The position numbers and the translations under genes are program-made. Positions 1-5,711 of a DNA stretch of 6,984 bases are shown here, piece by piece. Origin of the DNA: CAZCWX01 sp964502465 (lineage in GTDB: Bacteria; Desulfobacterota; Binatia; Bin18); NCBI GenBank assembly GCA_964502465.1, contig CAZCWX010000564.1, forward strand, positions 1 through 6,984. Reading direction: 5' to 3'. The notes under the pieces were generated by a model. That model was not told the origin of the DNA and did no database searches. It saw only the letters and a program-made list of their open reading frames with translations. How positions within the stretch are numbered: position 1 is the stretch's first letter; the number at the start of each line of letters is the position of its first letter.

Positions 1-1317
1 ATCGTGCTTGCTGAGCTTGAGCAGGATGAGCCGGTGCGGGCTGGGCTGGCAACGCTGCATCCCGCCGATATCGCAGAGTTACTGAATGTGCTCGAAGAGC
101 CTGAGGTGAAACAAAAGGTCTTCAGTTTTCTTGACCCTGACCTTGCCTCGGAAGTCCTCAGCCTCGTTTCTGCTCGTACCCGTGCAGAACTGACGGAAGA
201 ACTCTCAAGCGTTATCCTCGGGGATTTGGTTGAGCGGCTCGACTCTGATGATGCTGCTGACTTGCTGGCATCCTTGCCGGAAGCACAAGCCCGGGCTGTC
301 CTCGACCAGGTACCTCAAGAGCTGTCTGCTGAAATGGCACAGCTCCTGCGCTATCGCGCCGATACTGCTGGCGGAATCATGCAAACTGAGCATGTCGCGG
401 TCCCCCAAGGAACGCGGGTTGAGCAGGCAATCGAGATTATTCGCAGTCATATCGACGAGGTCTCTGACATTCACAATCTCCTTGTCGTTGACCAAGCCCG
501 ACACTTAGTGGGAGTTTTGCCGCTGCGTAAACTGATTCTGGCGAGGCCGAACGAACTGATAGAGAACCTCATGGACCGCCAGGTCATTTCCGTGCGGGTT
601 GATTTAGACCAGGAACAAGTGGCGCAGTTGTTTAAACGGTACGATTTAGTGTCCTTGCCAGTTGTTGATGCTGACGGTGTTCTGCTCGGCCGCATTACGG
701 TTGACGATGTGGTTGACGTTCTTGAAGAAGAGGCGAGCGAAGACATATACCGACTTGCCGGACTCGGTGGGGAAGAAACCGTGTTGGATGCCCCAGGGCG
801 GTCCATGCGGCGCCGCTTGCCCTGGCTCGGGCTGAATCTGGTGACGACAACCTTGAGTGCCTCGGTCATTTCCTTCTTCGAGGGCACGATTCAAGCTGTT
901 GCCATTGCTGCAGCGTTTATGACCATCGTTGCGGCACAGGGGGGCAATGCGGGAATCCAAACGTTGACGGTTATCGTCCGCGGTTTGGCTCTGGGAGAGG
1001 TCAGTCTGTCTCATGTCAGAAAGGTGCTGTTGAATGAACTCCTGATTGCATTAGGCAATGGGATTGCCTTGGGGGCGGCTGCCGGTCTCGTGGCCTATTT
1101 CTGGAAGGGCGAACCGCTTCTGGGGGCGGTGTTAACCCTTGCGCTCGTGGTCAACCTGCTTGTTGCCGCTTTTGTCGGCAGTATGATTCCCTTCACCATG
1201 CGCTGGTTGGGGATCGATCCAGCCATTGCCTCGAACGTATTCGTCACTGCCTGTACGGATATCTGTGGGTTTCTCTCCTTCTTGGGGATTCTGACGTTGT
1301 CCTTACAGTTTTTCTGA
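1..1317 (+). CDS. mgtE: MgtE-family Mg2+ channel/transporter (5' end cut by window edge)
   Basis: Inner-membrane Mg2+ channel gated by intracellular Mg2+. Numbering from the GTG at position 4, the protein reads as an alpha-helical N domain (about residues 10-120), two CBS domains (about 125-185 and 186-245), a linking helix, and a membrane domain of about five helices (about 272-437). The family hallmarks are visible: the TAGGIM sequence entering CBS1, the paired VDDVVDVLEEEASEDI acidic stretch at the end of CBS2, the QGGNAGIQ segment in the membrane domain, and the C-terminal pore acids D405 (GIDPA) and D419 (CTDICG). The spacing of 14 between those acids equals that of D418 and D432 in Thermus thermophilus MgtE, as I recall them. 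At 437 residues it is about 10-15 short of a typical MgtE. The frame is still open at base 1, so the GTG at 4 is probably not the true start and the beginning lies outside the window. The gene ends in TGA, tail-to-tail with the pyrophosphatase gene. The family assignment is very secure. Confidence 0.95.
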   Translation: MVLAELEQDEPVRAGLATLHPADIAELLNVLEEPEVKQKVFSFLDPDLASEVLSLVSARTRAELTEELSSVILGDLVERLDSDDAADLLASLPEAQARAVLDQVPQELSAEMAQLLRYRADTAGGIMQTEHVAVPQGTRVEQAIEIIRSHIDEVSDIHNLLVVDQARHLVGVLPLRKLILARPNELIENLMDRQVISVRVDLDQEQVAQLFKRYDLVSLPVVDADGVLLGRITVDDVVDVLEEEASEDIYRLAGLGGEETVLDAPGRSMRRRLPWLGLNLVTTTLSASVISFFEGTIQAVAIAAAFMTIVAAQGGNAGIQTLTVIVRGLALGEVSLSHVRKVLLNELLIALGNGIALGAAAGLVAYFWKGEPLLGAVLTLALVVNLLVAAFVGSMIPFTMRWLGIDPAIASNVFVTACTDICGFLSFLGILTLSLQFF

Positions 1318-1402
1318 GCGGTGTAATCTCCGTGTTCCGTAGACAATGCCTACTGTTAAGGCTTACGCTCGCTTTCTCATTATCCCTGGGGGCAAGAAAA
1401 TT

Positions 1403-1432
1403 GGAAAGAGAAAGAGGAGAGGGGGGGAAGGG
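1403..1432 (-). promoter_or_regulatory. 30-base homopurine tract (G-free pyrimidine RNA in the pyrophosphatase 3' trailer)
   Basis: From 1403 to 1432 the plus strand is purine only and includes a run of seven G. In the minus-strand transcript this gives a 30-base C/U-only segment beginning inside the stem of the 1430-1450 hairpin, downstream of the hppA stop. C-rich, G-poor, unstructured RNA is the known character of Rho-loading sites, so this is a candidate rut element. It could equally be a simple-sequence drift. The composition is directly seen; the role is inferred. Confidence 0.35.
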
Positions 1433-1450
1433 CGATCACACAGATCGCCC
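1430..1450. terminator. Perfect hairpin between convergent mgtE and pyrophosphatase genes
   Basis: Eight perfect base pairs (GGGCGATC at 1430-1437 with GATCGCCC at 1443-1450) close a five-base loop. The hairpin lies 20 bases past the pyrophosphatase stop and about 110 bases past the mgtE stop, so it could serve both genes. Neither strand has a proper U-tract after the stem. On the minus strand the hairpin is followed by a C/T-only run, on the plus strand by mixed sequence. It may therefore be an mRNA 3'-end stabiliser or part of a Rho-dependent terminator rather than a classical intrinsic terminator. Confidence 0.5.
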
Positions 1451-1470
1451 TGAAAACAAGTTGCCTCGCG

Positions 1471-3528
1471 TTATACCAGCAGTGGTGCAATCACCAGCGC
1501 CACTACCGACATCAGTTTAATCAGGATGTTCATCGATGGTCCGGACGTATCCTTGAAGGGATCTCCGACCGTATCGCCGACGACCGCCGCCTTATGGGCT
1601 TCAGTCCCTTTTTTCTCGCCCGGTACTTCGCCTTTTTCTATTGACTTCTTGGCGTTATCCCAGGCTCCGCCAGAGTTCGCCATCATCAGCGCGAGCAGCA
1701 CACCCGTGACAGTCGCACCGGCCAACATCCCACCGAGGGCAGCGGCACCAAGGACATACCCGACAACCACCGGTGCGACCACCGCGGTGACTCCTGGGAG
1801 AATCATTTCTTTTAGGGCGGCGGTGGTAGAAATATCGACGCAACGGGCTGCATCTGGGCGGACTCCTGGTTTGCCCTCCAGGAGACCTGGAATCTCACGA
1901 AATTGCCGGCGAATTTCGTCAACCATCTGCCCTGCTGCTCTGCCAACTGCGGTCATCGTGAGGGCGGCGATGAAGAAGGGCAGAATGCCGCCAATAAACA
2001 AGCCAATCATCACTGTTGGGTTCGTGACCACAATTTGCAGGGGCTGCAACCCAGCTTGCATACGACCTTGATCGACAGCCTGAGTAAAAGCCGAAAACAG
2101 CGCTAACGCCGTGAGCGCGGCTGAACCGATGGCGAATCCCTTGCCAATGGCTGCGGTAGTGTTGCCGAGCGCATCTAGGCCGTCAGTGATCTTTCGCACA
2201 TCAGGGCCGAGACCAGCCATTTCGGAAATACCACCGGCATTGTCGGCGATTGGACCGTACGCGTCTACGGTCATGGTGACTCCCACGGTGGCTAACATGC
2301 CGACGCCGGCAATGCCAATGCCGTACAGTCCAGCGACATGATTGGCAATAAATATGGCGAGGCAAATTGCCAGGACCGGTAGGGCACAGCTCTCTAATCC
2401 CACAGCGAGGCCATGGATGATGTTGGTAGCAGCCCCTGTCTTACTGGCCTCTGCTATGCGGGCAACCGGAGCAGCCGAGGTGTAGTACTCCGTGATCAGC
2501 CCGATACTGATGCCAACAACGGTTCCAGCGACCACTGCCCAGAACACTGAGTTGCTGACCGCTAGTGCACGTACCAAGAAGAAGGCCGCGAGGATAAAAA
2601 TGCCAGCGGCGATAAAAGTGGAATAACGCAGCGCCGCTTGCGGCCCGATATTTTTCAGCACCCGCATGGAGGCGATACCAATCAGCGATGCCAACAGTCC
2701 AATGACTGCCATGTTGAGGGGAAGGGTCATCAGTGCACTACGCAAATGCGCTTCAGTTACGCTAGGGTCTTGAGCAAGGTTGGTAAACGCTGGGCCGTAG
2801 AGGGTTGCCCCAATCGCAATGGTGGCAATGATCGAGCCAACATACGACTCAAAAATATCGGCACCCATGCCGGCTACATCGCCGACGTTATCGCCGACGT
2901 TGTCGGCGATCACCCCAGGGTTACGTGGGTCGTCTTCGGGAATCCCGGCTTCGACTTTGCCGACAAGATCGCTGCCGACGTCTGCTGCCTTCGTGTAAAT
3001 TCCTCCACCGACACGGGCAAACAGGGCGATGGAACTCGCTCCCATGGCAAAGCCGTTGATGTATTGTGAAGTCTGCGGATCATGGTAGAAACCGAGGAAA
3101 ATACCGACACCGATGAGTCCCAGACTCGCGACTGCCAGGCCCATCACTGCGCCACCATCAAACGCGACTAAGAGAGCGTCGCCTTCTCCCTTTGTTCTCG
3201 CAGCCTCTGTAGTACGGACATTGGCTTTGGTTGCCGCTTGCATACCCAAGAGGCCAGCCAGGACCGAGCTCAGCGCGCCGGAGAGAAAAGCGATGCCGGT
3301 TTGCCAGGCGATTTTCCAGGACAATAGAAGGAAAACCACTGCAACAAAGATCGCGAGGATTTGGTACTCTCGCCTGAGGAACGCCATCGCGCCTTCGTGG
3401 ATTAAGCTGGCGATCTCCCGCATTTTTTCGTTGCCGTCGGGACGATTCCGGACCGCCATGTACAGTGCAAAAGTCACTCCTAAGCCGATCAGTCCGATAA
3501 TCGGCGAGGTGCGAGCAATAATGTCCAT
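1471..3528 (-). CDS. hppA: K+-dependent membrane-bound ion-pumping pyrophosphatase
   Basis: Integral membrane enzyme that hydrolyses Mg-pyrophosphate and pumps H+ or Na+ out of the cytoplasm. It has 685 residues and about 16 hydrophobic helices, a normal bacterial length. Catalytic signatures are intact: DVGSDLVGKVE (183-193), DNVGDNVGD (209-217), DAYGPIADNAGGI (422-434), GGAWDNAKK (620-628) and GDTVGDPFKDTSGPS (651-665). The K+-site segment reads GNTTAA (455-460) followed by I and Gly. In K+-independent enzymes Lys replaces the first of these Ala and Thr replaces the Gly, so this is the K+-dependent type. Glu227 in DIFESYVGS sits where Na+-pumping members carry their key Glu, unlike the plant H+ pumps, where it is shifted. 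Some K+-dependent H+ pumps and dual pumps may share this, so the ion is unsettled. The ATG is preceded by AGGGAGG with nine bases of spacing. It is probably its own transcription unit, convergent with mgtE. No lesion is seen. Confidence 0.97.
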   Translation of the reverse strand: MDIIARTSPIIGLIGLGVTFALYMAVRNRPDGNEKMREIASLIHEGAMAFLRREYQILAIFVAVVFLLLSWKIAWQTGIAFLSGALSSVLAGLLGMQAATKANVRTTEAARTKGEGDALLVAFDGGAVMGLAVASLGLIGVGIFLGFYHDPQTSQYINGFAMGASSIALFARVGGGIYTKAADVGSDLVGKVEAGIPEDDPRNPGVIADNVGDNVGDVAGMGADIFESYVGSIIATIAIGATLYGPAFTNLAQDPSVTEAHLRSALMTLPLNMAVIGLLASLIGIASMRVLKNIGPQAALRYSTFIAAGIFILAAFFLVRALAVSNSVFWAVVAGTVVGISIGLITEYYTSAAPVARIAEASKTGAATNIIHGLAVGLESCALPVLAICLAIFIANHVAGLYGIGIAGVGMLATVGVTMTVDAYGPIADNAGGISEMAGLGPDVRKITDGLDALGNTTAAIGKGFAIGSAALTALALFSAFTQAVDQGRMQAGLQPLQIVVTNPTVMIGLFIGGILPFFIAALTMTAVGRAAGQMVDEIRRQFREIPGLLEGKPGVRPDAARCVDISTTAALKEMILPGVTAVVAPVVVGYVLGAAALGGMLAGATVTGVLLALMMANSGGAWDNAKKSIEKGEVPGEKKGTEAHKAAVVGDTVGDPFKDTSGPSMNILIKLMSVVALVIAPLLV

Positions 3529-3537
3529 CCTTCCATT

Positions 3538-3545
3538 CCCTCCCT
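3538..3545 (-). promoter_or_regulatory. Ribosome binding site of hppA
   Basis: The minus strand reads AGGGAGGG here, ending nine bases before the hppA ATG at 3528. This supports that start. A second purine cluster, GGAAGG, directly abuts the ATG and is too close to act. The same bases can pair with a UCUCUCU segment further up the leader (3582-3588). Confidence 0.7.
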
Positions 3546-3588
3546 GCGGTATATCGTTGAGGATTTCTATCCTTTGGAGTCAGAGAGA
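3539..3588 (-). other. Possible Shine-Dalgarno-sequestering fold in the hppA leader
   Basis: In the minus-strand RNA, UCUCUCU (3582-3588) can pair with the seven bases AGGAGGG-type purine block of the ribosome binding site (3539-3545, read AGGGAGG) using two G-U pairs. Nested in the loop is a perfect five-pair stem, AGGAU/AUCCU with a four-base loop (3560-3573). Such a fold would hide the ribosome binding site. The pairing is read directly from the sequence; any regulatory role is speculation, and short purine/pyrimidine complementarity can arise by chance. Confidence 0.25.
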
Positions 3589-3646
3589 CGTACAGGCACT
3601 AAACCCTCTGTCGCATCGCGGGGAAAATAAACGCTTCTGGGCCAAG

Positions 3647-3675
3647 AGTAAAGGGGCGGTGAGTAACCTGGTCAA
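3647..3675 (-). promoter_or_regulatory. Predicted sigma-70-type promoter for hppA
   Basis: Read on the minus strand, TTGACC (3670-3675, five of six consensus bases) is followed after exactly 17 bases by TTTACT (3647-3652, four of six). Transcription would start near 3640 and leave a leader of roughly 110 bases before the hppA ATG. The spacing and position are good, but the -10 is imperfect and no experiment is available. Confidence 0.45.
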
Positions 3676-3768
3676 GGGGATTGAGCTTCCTGAGTGTGTG
3701 GATAGAAAACCGATGACGAATGGTTGGGTGGATAAAAAAGAGGGGAGCTGTAAATGAAGGAGTTATCT

Positions 3769-3787
3769 GAAAAAGATGCAACTTTTC
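3769..3787 (-). terminator. Weak terminator-like hairpin after the antiporter gene
   Basis: About 25 bases beyond the antiporter stop, the minus strand has GAAAAG, a six-base loop and CTTTTTC, giving a stem of five pairs or more that is A/U-rich and ends in a short T run. An overlapping alternative pairs the TGCA at 3789-3792 with the TGCA at 3777-3780, placing the T run right after the stem. Both are thermodynamically weak. A second T run (3733-3740 region) has no obvious stem before it. Termination here would separate the antiporter unit from hppA. Confidence 0.3.
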
Positions 3788-3812
3788 CTGCACCTCGGTT
3801 CCCCCGCCTTCG

Positions 3813-5657
3813 TCATTCCCCCACCACACTGAGATCTACTGTTAGCGATTCCTGTATACCCGATTTTGCCGGCGAGACTATCAAACTGATTAATGTCTGA
3901 CCAGGTCGAGGGAGAAGGGGCTGATCTGTAGTGGCTACAATGAGGTTTCCTGAACCGTCAATAAGAAAGAGCGGCGTTGCTGCCTCACCATTTTGTTCTT
4001 GAAAAGCACGATAGTCGAATTCCTTCGTCAGAGAGGTCTTTTTGATTTTTCCGCCGGCAGCAAGACGGTCAGTGAGTACCTGGTAAGTTATTCCTGGCCC
4101 AAACAGAAGACGGCCTCGCAGATACTGCGGGACCGGCTCGATGCGACTCCGCTCAGTATTTTTCGGGTAGAGTTGATAGACCTCTGCACGACCAAAGATC
4201 TCTGTAAAATGTAAGGCAGCCAAAGCATTGACGTCATCATTGGCGGTAAGCGCTAACAAGCGACCGACACCATCAAGCGCCACGTCGTCCACGATCTCCT
4301 CTGACAAAATACTCCCATGACGTGCTGACAACCCAGCAAGACGGGTAGCCGCAATGTTGGTCCAGTTAGTATCGACCAGCAAAACTTGATAACCCACCTC
4401 TTGCAATACGGTGGCAATAGCTCGTGCCGCAGCATGAGCACCGACGATCAGCACTCCTTGAGGATGCGGCTTGGCAATACCGAGCCAGCGTGCGACCGGG
4501 CCAGCGGTGAGGCCATAAATAGCTACAGTCCCAATAATGACCGAGAAGGTCAACGGGACCAAACGTTCTGCCTGGGGATCGCCTGCTTCTGTCAGGCGCA
4601 GGGCGAAGATAGAAGAAACAGCGGCGGCGACGATACCACGAGGAGCCATCCATGCCAGGAAGACTCGCTCTTGCCAACTTAATCCTGACCGGAGTGTGGA
4701 GAAAGTCACTGCCACTGGACGAGTGAAGAGAATTAAGACTCCTATGAACACAATGCTGCCAGTGCCTAAGCCAATGAGGTCCTCCAACTTGAGGCGTGCG
4801 GCAAGGAGAATGAACAGACCGGAGATGAGCACAACACGTAAGTTCTCTTGAAACTCAACAATGTGCCTGATCGCCACTGTTTTTTGATTCGCTAAGGCTA
4901 CGCCCATCACCGTCACGGTAAGCAGACCAGATTCTGACTGCAGCAAATTCGATGCAGTAAAGACACTCACGACCAGCATAAGAGAAACAGGATTCTGTAA
5001 AAAATCAGGAATCCAGTAACGCTTGAACAAGAAAGTCAGGGTTCCTGCACCAAGAAAACCAAGAACACTACCGATAGCAATAGTTTTCACCACACCAAGG
5101 AGGACTATAGTAGTGGCCTGTTGCAGTTCTCCAGCCAGAATCGCCTCAAAGATTAATACTGCAAGCGTCGCCCCCACCGGATCGATCACAATACTTTCCC
5201 ATTTCAGGATCGGTCCGACCGGCCCAGTTGGCCGGATGTCTCTCAGTAGTGGACCGATAACTGTCGGTCCTGTAACCACCAAGATCGCGCCGAGCAGTAC
5301 TGCTAAGGAGAAAGAGAGATCCAAGAGAAGGAAAGCGGCACAGGTACTAATGAACCAAGTAACGGCTGCGCCAATACTCACCAGGTTGCGCAGCACACGC
5401 CCAATATGGGGTAACTCTCTCAGCCTTAAACTGAGGCCGCCTTCAAAGAGAATAGTTGCAACGGAGAGGGACACGATCGGCAATAATAAATGACCAAGAA
5501 GAGCATCGGGATCAAGGAGTTCACTTGCTGGCCCTGCAGCGAGACCTGTGAGCAAGAGAAGCAAGATAGCAGGTAAGCGGAGCCGCCACGCCAACCATCG
5601 TGCTCCAATGCCTAATACAATGACACTCGCGAGCCCGACCAGCACGTGTTCCGTCAA
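3813..5657 (-). CDS. CPA1/NhaP-type cation:proton antiporter with C-terminal RCK (TrkA-type) module
   Basis: Inner-membrane antiporter, expected to exchange Na+ or K+ for H+. Residues 1-393 form 12-13 hydrophobic helices with the exchanger signatures TGPTVIGPLLRD (129-140), ESIVIDPVGA (154-163, containing the likely ion-binding D159) and APRGIVAAAVSS (338-349). Canonical CPA1 exchangers usually have an Asn-Asp pair; here it is Ile158-Asp159. A cytosolic tail follows: a TrkA-N/RCK-like Rossmann fold (about 400-515, starting GVLIVGAHAAARAIA with the acidic VDTN end of strand 2 at 428-431) and a TrkA-C-like segment (about 545-595, ending LLPRPGQTLISLI). The loop keeps only G406 of GxGxxG; H408 and A411 replace the other two Gly. 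The start is TTG, chosen because AAGGA ends eight bases upstream, an in-frame stop lies just above, and no ATG is available. It sits 54 bases downstream of the DHH gene on the same strand, so co-transcription is likely. Substrate ion is not readable. Confidence 0.9.
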   Translation of the reverse strand: MTEHVLVGLASVIVLGIGARWLAWRLRLPAILLLLLTGLAAGPASELLDPDALLGHLLLPIVSLSVATILFEGGLSLRLRELPHIGRVLRNLVSIGAAVTWFISTCAAFLLLDLSFSLAVLLGAILVVTGPTVIGPLLRDIRPTGPVGPILKWESIVIDPVGATLAVLIFEAILAGELQQATTIVLLGVVKTIAIGSVLGFLGAGTLTFLFKRYWIPDFLQNPVSLMLVVSVFTASNLLQSESGLLTVTVMGVALANQKTVAIRHIVEFQENLRVVLISGLFILLAARLKLEDLIGLGTGSIVFIGVLILFTRPVAVTFSTLRSGLSWQERVFLAWMAPRGIVAAAVSSIFALRLTEAGDPQAERLVPLTFSVIIGTVAIYGLTAGPVARWLGIAKPHPQGVLIVGAHAAARAIATVLQEVGYQVLLVDTNWTNIAATRLAGLSARHGSILSEEIVDDVALDGVGRLLALTANDDVNALAALHFTEIFGRAEVYQLYPKNTERSRIEPVPQYLRGRLLFGPGITYQVLTDRLAAGGKIKKTSLTKEFDYRAFQEQNGEAATPLFLIDGSGNLIVATTDQPLLPRPGQTLISLIVSPAKSGIQESLTVDLSVVGE

Positions 5658-5665
5658 GAACGGAT

Positions 5666-5670
5666 TCCTT
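5666..5670 (-). promoter_or_regulatory. Ribosome binding site deciding the TTG start of the antiporter
   Basis: The minus strand reads AAGGA here, ending eight bases before the TTG at 5655-5657. The frame is closed by a stop (TGA) about ten codons upstream with no ATG or GTG between. The next in-frame candidate is a GTG four codons later, which would be less well spaced. Confidence 0.55.
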
Positions 5671-5711
5671 GTTTCCTGTTCTCACTACACGAGGAGCAGG
5701 GAAAGGGTGAA

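Larger units (their letters stand above)
3529..3812. other. 284-base intergenic region between antiporter and hppA
   Basis: No credible gene occupies this gap on either strand. Reading frames that cross it are extensions of antisense shadows over hppA. Its contents are the weak hairpin near the antiporter stop, the predicted hppA promoter, and the hppA leader with its ribosome binding site. I recognised no known riboswitch consensus. Confidence 0.6.

Noticed and set aside
205..887. Antisense frames opposite the mgtE coding region.
   Set aside because: The mgtE frame carries the complete set of family motifs across these bases, so the opposite frames need no separate explanation.
2890..2910. 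Perfect 21-base inverted repeat (nine pairs, three-base loop) inside hppA, next to a near-direct repeat.
   Set aside because: It encodes the invariant DNVGDNVGD catalytic motif; the repeated Asp, Asn, Gly and Val codons of this motif naturally create the symmetry.
3733..3750. T-rich run on the minus strand (GCTCCCC followed by TCTTTTTT) as an intrinsic terminator of the antiporter unit.
   Set aside because: I found no GC-rich stem immediately upstream of the T run.
1526..3757. Several long plus-strand open frames opposite hppA (up to about 214 codons, one reaching into the intergenic region).
   Set aside because: They are antisense shadows of a highly conserved gene: compositions rich in Arg, Pro, Ser and Thr, no recognisable domains, and no convincing ribosome binding sites.
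4366..4851. Plus- and minus-strand frames of about 100 codons within the antiporter gene.
   Set aside because: They lie entirely inside the confidently identified antiporter, show no domain signal, and have low-complexity, charged or Cys-rich translations typical of shadow frames.
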